Shown piece by piece: positions 45,409-55,364 of a DNA stretch of 64,000 nt. Location: contig DCUV01000002.1 of the NCBI GenBank assembly GCA_002328585.1, positions 61,500 to 125,499 on the forward strand. The letters run 5' to 3'. The number at the start of each line of letters is the position of its first letter. Positions within the stretch are counted from its first letter, which is position 1. A model generated the notes under the pieces. The model made no database searches, was not told where the DNA came from, and worked only from the letters and a program-made list of their open reading frames with translations. The position numbers and the translations under genes were made by a program. The DNA is from Spirochaetia bacterium UBA2205. Its GTDB lineage: Bacteria; Spirochaetota; UBA4802; UB4802.

Positions 45409-46360
45409 TTTTAAATCCTGTACCATCAAAACCACCTATTATAATTATCCTGTCTTTGAAAACTGTACAACTATGTGAAACGCGTTCCCCCATGGGAGTA
45501 AAGCTGTTAAATAATTCCCAATTCATTCCATCATCAGAGCGATACACAGTGCCGCCTTTCCTAAAACCACCGATTACCCATAAAGAATTTTTATAAACAA
45601 CACAGCCATGACCGCCCCCAGCAAAAAAGGGCATATCGCTTGCTACCTTTTTCCAGTGAATTCCATCACCAGAGTTCCATACGTCACTAAAGCTCATAAA
45701 ATTATTGTTTCTGTCAACACGTATTCCACCAATCAGCCACAATTTGTTTTTGAAATTTGTTAAAACATGTCCCCCTCGGGAACCAAAAGGTAGTTTGCTT
45801 GCAAGCCTGTTCCAGCTTATACCATCTTCGGTTTTATATGCTTCCGCACCACACGCTATGCCACCTACTAAGTAGACTTTATTTCTAAATAAAGCACATG
45901 CATGCCCACCTCGCGGCATAAACTCAGCAGTTTCCTTTATACACTGCCAGTTCATTCCATCATCAGTAACCCACACATCATTCATATCAATAATATTTTT
46001 AAATTCATCAAATGAAAGCCCACCTACCACATACAGCTTATCATTAAAAACAAATGCAGTGTGTCCGGCCCGCTTTTTAAAAGGCATCTCCCCAGCACTA
46101 TACCAGTGAAGACCTTCTTTTGAATACCATACATCGTTATATGGATTATTACCGTCCCAGCCGCCAATAAGCCATAATTTACCTTTAAATACTGTACAGG
46201 TGTGTCCGGCACGTCCATTAAAAGGAGCATTAAGGAGATAGCGGGTAAAACTTGATTCTTTATCGCTAAATCCTCTTAATAGCGAGGAACCTATGACAAT
46301 TAAAAGAATAGCTATTAGAGTTCCAAAAACAAATTTATATGTATATGTACCCTTATTCAT
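45377..46360 (-). CDS. Kelch-repeat beta-propeller protein, exported or anchored
   Basis: A 327-residue protein with an N-terminal hydrophobic segment (FVFGTLIAILLIVIGSSLL) and five to six Kelch repeats. These show the paired Gly and Trp/Tyr signature, such as RAGHTCTVFKGKLWLIGGWDG and RGGHACALFRNKVYLVGG. The repeats are strikingly alike (RxGH start). It is likely periplasmic or membrane-anchored. Kelch propellers bind proteins or sugars. Its stop overlaps the start of mtgA, so a cell-wall role is a possible inference. Confidence 0.88.
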   Translation of the reverse strand: MNKGTYTYKFVFGTLIAILLIVIGSSLLRGFSDKESSFTRYLLNAPFNGRAGHTCTVFKGKLWLIGGWDGNNPYNDVWYSKEGLHWYSAGEMPFKKRAGHTAFVFNDKLYVVGGLSFDEFKNIIDMNDVWVTDDGMNWQCIKETAEFMPRGGHACALFRNKVYLVGGIACGAEAYKTEDGISWNRLASKLPFGSRGGHVLTNFKNKLWLIGGIRVDRNNNFMSFSDVWNSGDGIHWKKVASDMPFFAGGGHGCVVYKNSLWVIGGFRKGGTVYRSDDGMNWELFNSFTPMGERVSHSCTVFKDRIIIIGGFDGTGFKNDVWAFKTLE

Positions 46361-46597
46361 ATTGTATTATATACTCTATTAAAAAATTAGCTATTAATCA
46401 AAAAATAATAACAATATCATTATAACCCGTTATCAAATGTCAAATTAATATAACACACCTTTTCATTTTATAGTAAATCTTAAATGTAAGAATACTAATT
46501 ATTGCAGAAGTATTAATTAATAGAAATGAAGGGAAGTTCTTCTGAAATTTGACACCTTTTGCTACCTATAATATTATAATAATTTCTTCATTATACC

Positions 46598-48085
46598 TTA
46601 ATCATCAGCTACAGTCTTTTTTATCGCTATATTATATTTTTTCAATTTATTATGCATTGTTTTTCTGGAAACATTAATAGCTTTTGCCGTTACCGATATG
46701 TTGAAGTTAAACTGTTTTAACATTTTCTCAATATATTCCTTTTCTACTTCATCAAGTGTTTTTATCGTTTCATCCTGCAAGGTAGTATCGTTATTGCTAA
46801 CAGTATCGCCATTATCAAAACTTTCATGAACAGGCGTCGTTGCTATAGTAGAGGGTATAGAAGAATATACATTTTGTTGTACTGCCGGTTTGTTATATTC
46901 TTCAAACTCCAGCACACTTTTAACAATATCCAGCCTCACAACATCCTCTGTTGAAAGCAATACAAGACGCTTGATGACATTTTCCAGTTGTCGCACATTG
47001 CCAGGCCAGTGGTAATCGGTTAAATATAATCGCGATTGTAAATCAAGAGTAATTGTTCTACCATATTCATTGGTAAATCGTTTTAAAAAATAATCAATGA
47101 AAAGAGGAATATCCTCTTTGCGCTCTTTTAACGGTGGGAGATAAATAGGCATAACATTAAGCCGGTAGTACAAATCTTCTCTGAATGTTCCCTGTTTAAC
47201 CATCTCACGGATATCACGGTTACTTGCTGCAACAATACGGGTATCCACCTTGATTATCTCATTGCCACCAATACGCTCAAATTCCTTTTCCTGCAGTACT
47301 CGCAGCAACTTTGCCTGCATATCAAACGAAAGATTGCTAATCTCATCCAGAAAGAGGGTTCCCTTGCTTGCAATTTCAAATTTCCCAATTTTTCGGGCGA
47401 TAGCTCCGGTAAATGCACCTTTTTCATGTCCAAATAATTCACTGCCAATCAAATCCTGCGGTATGGTGCTGCAATCGATAGACTTAAAGGGATACTGTTT
47501 CCGGTTGCTGTTATAATGAATTGCCTTTGCAACAATTTCTTTGCCAGTACCACTCTCACCAATGATTAAGATAGTACTATCAGTGTCGATAACCCGCTCA
47601 AGAGTGGCAAAGATACGCTGCATTTTAGGTGATTTACCAATTATATTTTTAAACCTGAAGCTTTCACCAACCTTTTCACGTAATTCATTTACTTCATTTT
47701 CCAGATCAAGCTTTTCAACGATATTCTTTAATATTACTAAAAGTTTGTCTGTATCAAACGGTTTTACCAGATAATCATAAGCCCCTAATTTCATAGAAGT
47801 AATAGCTAACTGCACATCATTTGAAGCAGTTATGACTACCACAACAATATCAATTTTTAAATTATGTATAGCCTGTAAAACTTCAATACCATTTTTACCA
47901 GGCATCTGCAGATCAAGAATCAAAATATCATATTTTTTTCTTTTAAGTTCATTAATGATTAAATCACCACGGTCAATTGTATTGACATAAAATGAATCTT
48001 CTAATAAATCCTTTAATAAATCTCTGATTCCTTTTTCATCATCGGCAATCAGCACATGGTAATATTTTTCTAATATTGTTGCCAT
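46598..48085 (-). CDS. NtrC-family sigma-54-dependent response regulator
   Basis: A 495-residue protein; the start at 48085 places the receiver correctly at the N-terminus (VLIADDEKG). The phospho-acceptor Asp is in LILDLQMPGKNG near 57. The AAA+ domain has GESGTGKE near 178, GAFTGA near 223, DEISNLSFDMQAKLLRVLQ and the Arg finger region. A Fis-type helix-turn-helix lies at the C-terminus (NFNISVTAKAINVSRKTMHNKLKKY). It activates sigma-54 promoters. The gene starts about 29 bases after the stop of the degenerate kinase gene, its likely partner. Confidence 0.94.
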   Translation of the reverse strand: MATILEKYYHVLIADDEKGIRDLLKDLLEDSFYVNTIDRGDLIINELKRKKYDILILDLQMPGKNGIEVLQAIHNLKIDIVVVVITASNDVQLAITSMKLGAYDYLVKPFDTDKLLVILKNIVEKLDLENEVNELREKVGESFRFKNIIGKSPKMQRIFATLERVIDTDSTILIIGESGTGKEIVAKAIHYNSNRKQYPFKSIDCSTIPQDLIGSELFGHEKGAFTGAIARKIGKFEIASKGTLFLDEISNLSFDMQAKLLRVLQEKEFERIGGNEIIKVDTRIVAASNRDIREMVKQGTFREDLYYRLNVMPIYLPPLKERKEDIPLFIDYFLKRFTNEYGRTITLDLQSRLYLTDYHWPGNVRQLENVIKRLVLLSTEDVVRLDIVKSVLEFEEYNKPAVQQNVYSSIPSTIATTPVHESFDNGDTVSNNDTTLQDETIKTLDEVEKEYIEKMLKQFNFNISVTAKAINVSRKTMHNKLKKYNIAIKKTVADD

Positions 48086-48113
48086 AATAGTTCCATAAAC
48101 AATTTTAATAGTA

Positions 48114-48752
48114 TCATAATGGTATGCTAATGGCAAAAGTATTGTTACTATAGTTAAAATCCATGTCCCATCCACTTCTGTTTGCAATGCAATATATAGA
48201 AAATAATTCTGTTCCTTTTACAAAGAAATGTTTAGTTTGAAATGGATAAAAAAATAAATTTTCTAAACTGGCATCAAAGATTACATTTGTATATTGAAAA
48301 TAAATGGTACAGAAAGTTCCTTTTTTTACATATATTCTTAATCTGGCATCAGGAAAATATTTCCAGTTAAAACCATTGACAAAGGTGTTAAAACATAGTA
48401 ATAATCGGTTCATGTAACACGGTACATGGAATGAATCACAATCGTCTATTATAATATAATCATGGTATGCAGACGCATCAAGGGCTTTTTGTAAAATATC
48501 AGGTATCAAGCAGCCAACAATGATATCTTCTTTAATGGTAAATGCGTTATAAAGGTCATTAAACATTCCATCAATACGCTCAGCCTGTTCAATAATCATT
48601 TTTTGTGATTTCTGAATTGATGCAGTATCCAATTTTTGAGTTAAAAGTTGAGCATATCCTCTTATGGTAGTTAATGGGTTACGAACCTCATGAGCAATAT
48701 TTCGTATAACTTTTTCTATTATATCAACTTCATCCATCGTGTATGTTTTCAT
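48114..48752 (-). CDS. Histidine-kinase-like protein with HisKA but degenerate ATPase domain
   Basis: A 212-residue soluble protein. The HisKA motif NIAHEVRNPLTTIRGYAQLL places the phospho-acceptor His near residue 20. After it the expected ATPase N-box (NLixNA) is replaced by FNTFVNGFNWKY, and no DxGxG or GxGLGL box is seen. It therefore may not bind ATP and could work as a phosphotransfer or bound scaffold, as in Spo0B. It overlaps rsfS by 8 or 23 bases, depending on start, and precedes the NtrC-type regulator. Confidence 0.8.
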   Translation of the reverse strand: MKTYTMDEVDIIEKVIRNIAHEVRNPLTTIRGYAQLLTQKLDTASIQKSQKMIIEQAERIDGMFNDLYNAFTIKEDIIVGCLIPDILQKALDASAYHDYIIIDDCDSFHVPCYMNRLLLCFNTFVNGFNWKYFPDARLRIYVKKGTFCTIYFQYTNVIFDASLENLFFYPFQTKHFFVKGTELFSIYCIANRSGWDMDFNYSNNTFAISIPL

Positions 48753-49128
48753 CTAAATCAATTTTTGATGCATCAGCCCATAGATGCTCAAGCTGATAAA
48801 AGGCACGTGCTTCAGCCGTAAAAATATGTATAATAATCTCATTATAATCAAGAATAATCCATGGCGAATTGGCTGTTGTTTTTGAACGTTCCTTCATGCC
48901 TGAATCTAAAAAATACTTATTGAGCTCGCGTGCCAATGCTTTACAGTGCATTATAGAATTTCCCGTACAGATTACAAAGAAATCTAAATACGAATTAACA
49001 TTTCTTAAATCTAGAACTACTATGTCCAGCGCCTTCTTATCATCCAGCACTTTGCCGCATCCTTTTAGCAAGGTTATTGTACCTTCATCAATATTTTGCT
49101 TTTTGCTTTTTTTACTCTTTCCTGTCAC
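48730..49128 (-). CDS. rsfS: Ribosome silencing factor RsfS
   Basis: A 132-residue protein of the RsfS/iojap family, which binds L14 of the large subunit and blocks subunit joining. Characteristic tracts are VVLDLRNVNSYLDFFVICTG, the central DSGMKERSKTTANSPWIILDYNEIIIHIF and FYQLEHLWADA. It overlaps the LCP gene by four bases. The nadD-LCP-rsfS order matches many bacteria. Confidence 0.94.
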   Translation of the reverse strand: MTGKSKKSKKQNIDEGTITLLKGCGKVLDDKKALDIVVLDLRNVNSYLDFFVICTGNSIMHCKALARELNKYFLDSGMKERSKTTANSPWIILDYNEIIIHIFTAEARAFYQLEHLWADASKIDLDENIHDG

Positions 49129-50270
49129 TGTGAATAATCCTTCCCTGCTATTACTAATACATCTGCTAATTGCGATGAATCAACTATATGATACATAGCG
49201 TCAATACCCAATATAGATGAAACTCTCAAAGCAGAATTTAAATTTCCTTTCTGGTTTATAATGACTGTTCTGTCAATGATTGAATAAGGAGAAGTCCCAA
49301 ACTCAACCACGGTTAAACCTTCCTTTGTTAATACATTTCTCATCTTTCGGGCAAGTCCTGGGATATCTGAACCATTTAGTATCCGTACCTTAATTGATTC
49401 TGTATCGGTAATGCCAAGAACTAAAGGCCTCAGAAACTTTTGTTCATACAATTTCCTGGTAATATCGTCAACTGTATAATTGTCATTACTATCTACCTTC
49501 CCTGGCATTATTGTTGTATAGACAGTTTTTGCATCATACACAAGATCTGCTAACGATAACATTTCCTGTATAAGTAGATTGGTATTCAGTGAACTAAGCA
49601 TCTCGCTGATATAACTTTTTCTATTATATTTTTTATATGATTCTTTATTGGTAAACAGTGTAAGCACAACATCCATTATTCTGTCATATTTAATATATAT
49701 GGAATCATGCTCAACTTTATTAATATACCATAGCGTTTTTTTGCCATCACAATAATGAACACCACGCAAAAATCCTGGCTCTGGTTTAACCTGATCAAGC
49801 ATGTATAGGTGCACTCCCTCAATAAGATCAATGATTTTAACAACATCAGATCCATATAACTCCAGATAGAAAGGGATTGTTATATGCAAATCATCTTCTA
49901 ACGAATCAATGATATCATTGCTATCTGAAAATGATAGCATATTAAGCCTCTTTGCTTTGCCTGTCCGTTTATTGAGTGTTACAAGGTAGTTGGGAGGTAT
50001 AAATGTTACACCAATACTGCTCTTTTCTTGATTAAAATGAACTATCGCATAAAAAGAATGGCGTCGTTCATTATAATCATTGCTTGCAGCAACTAAAATA
50101 TTAATCAACTCTTTGTTTGCTGCCAGCATTTGGATTGCATTACGCGTGAATCTTCGGTAAATATAAAATATACTTAAAATTACTATGCAAACCAGCGTTA
50201 TAGAAACTATTAACCGTATTTTATCCTTCACTTTGATATAACCCACGTTTATCAATATATTCTTCAACAT
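49125..50270 (-). CDS. LytR-CpsA-Psr (LCP) family protein with LytR C-terminal domain
   Basis: A 381-residue protein with a membrane segment (about 20-40), then an LCP-like extracytoplasmic domain (about 60-230). A LytR_C domain follows in the last 90 residues (VRILNGSDIPGLARKMRNVLTKEGLTVVEFG). LCP proteins attach glycopolymers to the cell wall in Gram-positives; in diderms the substrate is unclear. The long overlap with nadD (50 bases) suggests a GTG at 50231 as the true start. The stop overlaps the rsfS start by four bases. Confidence 0.85.
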   Translation of the reverse strand: MLKNILINVGYIKVKDKIRLIVSITLVCIVILSIFYIYRRFTRNAIQMLAANKELINILVAASNDYNERRHSFYAIVHFNQEKSSIGVTFIPPNYLVTLNKRTGKAKRLNMLSFSDSNDIIDSLEDDLHITIPFYLELYGSDVVKIIDLIEGVHLYMLDQVKPEPGFLRGVHYCDGKKTLWYINKVEHDSIYIKYDRIMDVVLTLFTNKESYKKYNRKSYISEMLSSLNTNLLIQEMLSLADLVYDAKTVYTTIMPGKVDSNDNYTVDDITRKLYEQKFLRPLVLGITDTESIKVRILNGSDIPGLARKMRNVLTKEGLTVVEFGTSPYSIIDRTVIINQKGNLNSALRVSSILGIDAMYHIVDSSQLADVLVIAGKDYSQ

Positions 50271-50820
50271 TATATGGCAACAAATATTTTATTGGCTTAC
50301 CATTTTTCACCCGTTCACGAATAGTTGACGAGCTAACATCAATGACAGGATTATTTGCACAGTGTATATGGGGCATATATTGATGAAATCGTTTGTGTAA
50401 AATATCGCCGGGACGTTTCATAATGATAAAATCAATTGTTAAAAGCAAACGCTGCCAATCTTTCCATGTATCAATCTCATTGAACGCATCATATCCTATA
50501 ATAAAAAATAACTGCCAGTCAGGATTTTCTTTTAAAATATCGTCAATAGTAAATATAGTATACGATGGCCTATTCCTGTCAATCTCAAGACGGGAAACCT
50601 TAAAATACTCAACACCTTCAATAGCAAGTTTAACCATACGGTATCGGTGCTCGGCATCTACATCATATTCCAATTCTTTATGTACCGGATATTTTGTAGG
50701 GATAAATAGTATAAAATCTAAATTGAATTCCTCTCTTATAAATTGAGCATTAATCAAATGTCCAACATGTATTGGATTAAATGTCCCGCCAAATAAACCA
50801 ACCTTCAATAGTTTTACCAC
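50221..50820 (-). CDS. nadD: Nicotinate-nucleotide adenylyltransferase
   Basis: A 199-residue NAD-biosynthesis enzyme making deamido-NAD. The nucleotidyltransferase motif GGTFNPIHVGHL is near residue 10. SSSTIRERVKNGKPIKYLLP near 170 is the family's SxTxxR motif. It opens the block that continues with LCP, rsfS, the degenerate kinase and the NtrC-type regulator. Confidence 0.96.
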   Translation of the reverse strand: MVKLLKVGLFGGTFNPIHVGHLINAQFIREEFNLDFILFIPTKYPVHKELEYDVDAEHRYRMVKLAIEGVEYFKVSRLEIDRNRPSYTIFTIDDILKENPDWQLFFIIGYDAFNEIDTWKDWQRLLLTIDFIIMKRPGDILHKRFHQYMPHIHCANNPVIDVSSSTIRERVKNGKPIKYLLPYNVEEYIDKRGLYQSEG

Positions 50821-50879
50821 CTTTCAATTTAGTATAGATAAGCATCAATTAATACTATTATAACAGTCAAGAAATTTTA

Positions 50880-51353
50880 TTATTCCTCATGTATCCACTG
50901 AGCATCAACTCTGTGTTTTTGTGCAAATTCAGCAAACTTCCCAGGATAATTGTTTTTAATAATTTTCACCATATCAATTTTCAGGGCTTTGTCGGATAGT
51001 TCATAGATGTCACCTATAAACTGTATCAGTTCACTATCATGATGTAATGATAATGTTTTTAAAATAGCGCGTTTTAAAGCTATGTTTTCTTCCTGTTTAT
51101 AGCGTTCCTGCAAAAAAGGTGTATCTACAATATGCATATCATAAAGGGTGTAATAGGCGGTTAATCTGTCAAGAGGATTGTTGCTATACAGCTTGCTATT
51201 CAGGATGACATAAATATTTAAAGGTCGGGTAATAAAAAAACTAAATGCTGATTGTCCGGTAACCGTTTTTTCCAGCAAAAGAACACCTATGCCATAACCT
51301 ATAATCACACCTATTATAACAACAATTACAATTATCAATAATTTTTGTTTCAT
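50880..51353 (-). CDS. Anchored hypothetical protein
   Basis: A 157-residue protein with an N-terminal membrane segment (LLIIVIVVIIGVIIGYGIGVLLL). Its soluble tail is predicted all-helical, resembling a few HEAT-like helices (DRLTAYYTLYDMHIVDTP, LKRAILKTLSLHHDSE). I do not recognise the family. It is just upstream of nadD on the same strand with a gap of about 60 bases. Confidence 0.7.
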   Translation of the reverse strand: MKQKLLIIVIVVIIGVIIGYGIGVLLLEKTVTGQSAFSFFITRPLNIYVILNSKLYSNNPLDRLTAYYTLYDMHIVDTPFLQERYKQEENIALKRAILKTLSLHHDSELIQFIGDIYELSDKALKIDMVKIIKNNYPGKFAEFAQKHRVDAQWIHEE

Positions 51354-51474
51354 ATAATGATACTATGTTAAACCAGATAGATAATGGATTTGCAACAAAG
51401 AATCATAAAAACGTTACTTCTTGCGATAGTATTTTTTTAAATTATTTTGTCAATAATGATACATTACTTTTACA

Positions 51475-51960
51475 TTAAATAGAAAAGGTAAAATCGAATT
51501 GTATTTTACCTTTTTTTTGGGTTTCAAGAACTAATCGTGCAGTATAAGTGCCTTGTAATTTAAGTGATACATCTGAACCATAGTGATTTTTCATATCCAT
51601 TAACATATATGTTGCAACTTGCTTTTTATGCTTAAAAGTCAGCATTACATTTTTAATATCACCTGTTTTATCAGTCACTGTGATAAAAAAAGAAATATGA
51701 TGTGTTATATCAGGATTCATGTTGCTCTTGTCAAAGGTTATGCCACTGCTTTTTGTAATTTCCTGCATAGCACTATCAATATCATTTAAATATCCTTCAA
51801 CTGTTACTCCAAGCTTTTCGGCTTTTAATATTAGCTTGCCCATAGTCATTTGAGCTTTATGAGTATCTGCATGCTTCTTGTTCAGATGCTGGCTTTGTAC
51901 ACTAATACTCATCATTACAACACAAATTATGGCGACTACACTCACTATATAATTCTTCAT
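51475..51960 (-). CDS. Secreted His/Met-containing hypothetical protein downstream of cusA
   Basis: A 161-residue protein with a signal peptide (about 1-23, ending ISVQSQ). The mature N-terminus is rich in His and Met (HLNKKHADTHKAQMTMGKLI), and the beta-rich C-terminal half has MDMKNHYG. I do not recognise the family. The gene lies 140 bases downstream of cusA on the same strand, so a periplasmic copper role is possible but unproven. Confidence 0.72.
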   Translation of the reverse strand: MKNYIVSVVAIICVVMMSISVQSQHLNKKHADTHKAQMTMGKLILKAEKLGVTVEGYLNDIDSAMQEITKSSGITFDKSNMNPDITHHISFFITVTDKTGDIKNVMLTFKHKKQVATYMLMDMKNHYGSDVSLKLQGTYTARLVLETQKKGKIQFDFTFSI

Positions 51961-52100
51961 ACAACCCTCCTATTTGTAAATTTTTATAACAAACCTAAAA
52001 ACCACTTTCATCATATTATAAATTTATCAACAATGTAAAAATGTTGTTGCCTATATTGTCTGACCACAATTGATTAAAATTCAATTTTTGTATATCCCAT

Positions 52101-55100
52101 TTATTGAAGTTCTCGTTTTCTCCATACTAAATATATAGCCGGATACACAAGCAACTCCATAATAAATGAAGTAATAAGTCCACCAACCATAGGAGCAGCT
52201 ATACGCTTCATCATATCTGCACCTGTACCAGTTGACCACATGATTGGCATAAGTCCTATCATCGTTGTGGTAACAGTCATTATTTTAGGTCGTATTCTTT
52301 GGACAGCACCATGAATAATAGCTTCGTTAATATCTGCAATAGTCTTAAGTTTTCCTTTGCTTTTTGCATCATTATATGATAAATCTAAAAACAATAACAT
52401 AAATGCACCAGTTTCTGCATCCAACCCCATTAATGCAACCATCCCCACCCATGCTGCAATTGATATATTATACCCTAAAACATACATTAATACCACTGAT
52501 CCAATTAATGAAAATGGTACTGCTAATAATACTATAAATGTTTTAACGATATTTTTAGTATTTAAATATAAAACAAACAGAATTAAAATGATTGTAATTG
52601 GCAGTATTATTATTAGTCTTTGTTTAACACGCAACATATTCTCATACTGCCCACTAAAAGTAACAGTATATCCTGGTGGAAGAGTGATTGATTCATTTAC
52701 AAGGTCCTTAGCTTTTGTAACATAACTGCCAATATCCGTATCATGTATATCAACAAAGACATAACCTGCAACCATACCATTTTCATTTCTGATCATAGAA
52801 GGTCCATACGAAAGGCTAATAGTTGCTACTTCTTTTAATGGAATATGGAAGCCACGGTTGGTTGGAATCAATATTCTTCCCAGGGCATCAGTACTACTTC
52901 GATAATCTCTATAATATCGTACATTAATAGTATACTGTTCACGAGATTTTTCAATTGTTTTAATAATAGTTTGTCCACCAATAGCTGTAGCAACAATTGT
53001 TTGGACATCTTCAAGAGTCAATCCATAGCGTGCTAATGCATCTCTAACCGGAGATATAGTTACATAATAACCACCTACGACACGTTCAGCATAAATGCTG
53101 CGGGTTCCCTGTAAACCATGTAACGTTTGTTCAATTAGAATACCAATTTTTTCTATTTCTTTACTATCTGAACCTAAAATTTTTATTCCAATTGGAGTTC
53201 TTATCCCGGTTGTAAGCATGTCAATACGCCCTTTTATAGGCATTGTCCATGCGTTTGTAACTCCGGGAATTTTCATGGCATTATCCATCATTGCAATTAA
53301 TTTTTCATACGATATATGATCATCCCATACAGGCCGAAACAATATCTTTAGCCATTCAGGAGCCCATCCTGAATACCATCTTTCCTTCTGTCTCCATTGC
53401 GTTTTAGGTTTTAGCACTATAGTTGTTTCAACCATAGATAATGGAGCCGGATCAGTTGAGGTTTCTGCACGTCCTACTTTTCCAAAAACTGTATCAACTT
53501 CTGGAAAACTATTCAATACTTTATCCTGATATACTAATAGCTTTTTTGCTTCAGCAAGTGATATTCCAGGTAATGTTGTTGGCATGTAAAGAATAGTGCC
53601 TTCATTCAGAGGGGGCATAAACTCACTGCCTAATGATAAAAAAACGGGAATTGTAATAAGAAAAAGTAGTATAGCGCTTGTAATTATATGCCATGGATAT
53701 CGTAATACGAAACGACATGCAGGTTCATATACTTTAAAAAGAAATCTGCTAATTGGATGCTTTTCTTCAGGATAATATGTTCCAACAAATACGGTTGTGA
53801 AGAATTTTGATATAATTTTTGGCTTGAAGTTAAATGGTTTTAACCGTGTAAAAAGCATACGTATGGCCGGATCAAGTGTTAAAGCTAATATAGCAGCCAA
53901 TGCTATTGTCAATGTTTTTGTCCATGCAAGAGGTATAAAAAGTCTCCCCTCTTGATCAACAAGCGTAAAAATAGGTAAGAAAGCTATTGTAATGACCATC
54001 AATGAGAAAAAAACTGAGGGGCCAACTTCCATAAGTGCTTCTAGCCTAACAGTATGATAATCACCATTTCTTCCTTCGGCAATCCAGTTTTCAATTTTTT
54101 TATATGCATTTTCTACCTCAACAATTGCACCATCAACTAAAACTCCAATAGAAATAGCAATTCCTGTAAGACTCATGATATTAGATGTTATCTTCATGAA
54201 ATACATCGGTATAAAAGCTAAAATAACCGAAATTGGAATAGTAATTATTGGAACCAAAGCCGAAGGGATATGCCATAAAAAAATTAATATAACAATACTG
54301 ACCACTATCATCTCTTCAAGAAGAGCATCAGTCAATGTTGCAATTGATTGTTTAATCAAATCTGACCTGTCATAAACAGGAACTATCGCCACACCATCCG
54401 GTAATCCTTTTTCTATTTCACGTATTCTTTCTTTAACTTTTTCTATGACATTAAGTGCATTTTCTTTATGTCGCATAACAATTATCCCACCAACAACTTC
54501 ACCTGTGCCATTTAATTCGGCAATTCCTCTTCTAATCTGAGGACCAGTGGATATTGAAGCAACATTTTCTAAAAGTACTGGTGTGGGTGGATCTGCTTTT
54601 ACAACAACTTTTTTCAACATATCAATATTTTCAATATACCCTTCAGCACGCACCATATATTCTTTACCCGACCATTCAATAAGCCTTCCACCCATTTCAT
54701 TAGTGCTTTGTTTTATAGCATTCAATATCTGTGGGATAGTGACATTATAAACATGTAAATAATTTGGATTAATAGAAACCTGAAATTGTTTTTCAAAACC
54801 ACCAATAGTGGCAACCTCAGCAACACCTGAAACACTTTGCAATGAATACCGTATATACCAATCCTGCAATGTTCGCAATTGTGAAAGGTCATGAGTACCT
54901 TTAGTATCAATGAGCGCATATTGATAAATCCAACCAACACCCGTTGCATCTGGACCCAACTCCATGACAACGTCATCAGGTAATGACCCCTGAATTTTAG
55001 AAAGATACTCAACAATCCTGCTGCGAGCCCAGTAAATATCCGTACCATCTTCAAAGATAACATAAACATATGAAAAGCCGTAATCACTAAATCCACGAAT

Positions 55101-55340
55101 GGACTTAACCTTTGGTGTACCTAGAAGAGCAGATACTATTGGGTAGGTTACCTGGTCTTCTATAATTTGTGGGCTCCTGTCCCATTTGCTGTATATAATT
55201 ACTTGGGTATCAGATAAATCTGGTATGGCATCAAGCGGGATATTATTAATTGCATAAAACGCATAGGTTAATGCAAAAGCAATAGTGACGAGCACCAGAG
55301 CTTTATGATGAACTGAAAATGCAATTATCCTTTTAAGCAT
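52101..55340 (-). CDS. cusA: CusA-type heavy-metal RND efflux pump
   Basis: A 1079-residue inner-membrane RND pump with twelve helices and two periplasmic loops. The HME-RND signature GILVDGAIVEVENAYK is present. The three Met residues that bind copper in CusA are kept in LYMPTTLPGIS, PAPLSMVETTI and RIDMLTTGI, which favours Cu(I)/Ag(I) over zinc. It takes metal from the periplasm or from the adaptor and passes it to the outer-membrane channel. It lies 24 bases downstream of the adaptor gene. Confidence 0.94.
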   Translation of the reverse strand: MLKRIIAFSVHHKALVLVTIAFALTYAFYAINNIPLDAIPDLSDTQVIIYSKWDRSPQIIEDQVTYPIVSALLGTPKVKSIRGFSDYGFSYVYVIFEDGTDIYWARSRIVEYLSKIQGSLPDDVVMELGPDATGVGWIYQYALIDTKGTHDLSQLRTLQDWYIRYSLQSVSGVAEVATIGGFEKQFQVSINPNYLHVYNVTIPQILNAIKQSTNEMGGRLIEWSGKEYMVRAEGYIENIDMLKKVVVKADPPTPVLLENVASISTGPQIRRGIAELNGTGEVVGGIIVMRHKENALNVIEKVKERIREIEKGLPDGVAIVPVYDRSDLIKQSIATLTDALLEEMIVVSIVILIFLWHIPSALVPIITIPISVILAFIPMYFMKITSNIMSLTGIAISIGVLVDGAIVEVENAYKKIENWIAEGRNGDYHTVRLEALMEVGPSVFFSLMVITIAFLPIFTLVDQEGRLFIPLAWTKTLTIALAAILALTLDPAIRMLFTRLKPFNFKPKIISKFFTTVFVGTYYPEEKHPISRFLFKVYEPACRFVLRYPWHIITSAILLFLITIPVFLSLGSEFMPPLNEGTILYMPTTLPGISLAEAKKLLVYQDKVLNSFPEVDTVFGKVGRAETSTDPAPLSMVETTIVLKPKTQWRQKERWYSGWAPEWLKILFRPVWDDHISYEKLIAMMDNAMKIPGVTNAWTMPIKGRIDMLTTGIRTPIGIKILGSDSKEIEKIGILIEQTLHGLQGTRSIYAERVVGGYYVTISPVRDALARYGLTLEDVQTIVATAIGGQTIIKTIEKSREQYTINVRYYRDYRSSTDALGRILIPTNRGFHIPLKEVATISLSYGPSMIRNENGMVAGYVFVDIHDTDIGSYVTKAKDLVNESITLPPGYTVTFSGQYENMLRVKQRLIIILPITIILILFVLYLNTKNIVKTFIVLLAVPFSLIGSVVLMYVLGYNISIAAWVGMVALMGLDAETGAFMLLFLDLSYNDAKSKGKLKTIADINEAIIHGAVQRIRPKIMTVTTTMIGLMPIMWSTGTGADMMKRIAAPMVGGLITSFIMELLVYPAIYLVWRKRELQ

Positions 55341-55364
55341 CTGCGATAGTCCACATAATTAGTC

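Noticed and set aside
46419..46443. TTGACA and TATAAT upstream of the Kelch gene
   Set aside because: The spacer is only 13 bases, too short for a standard promoter.
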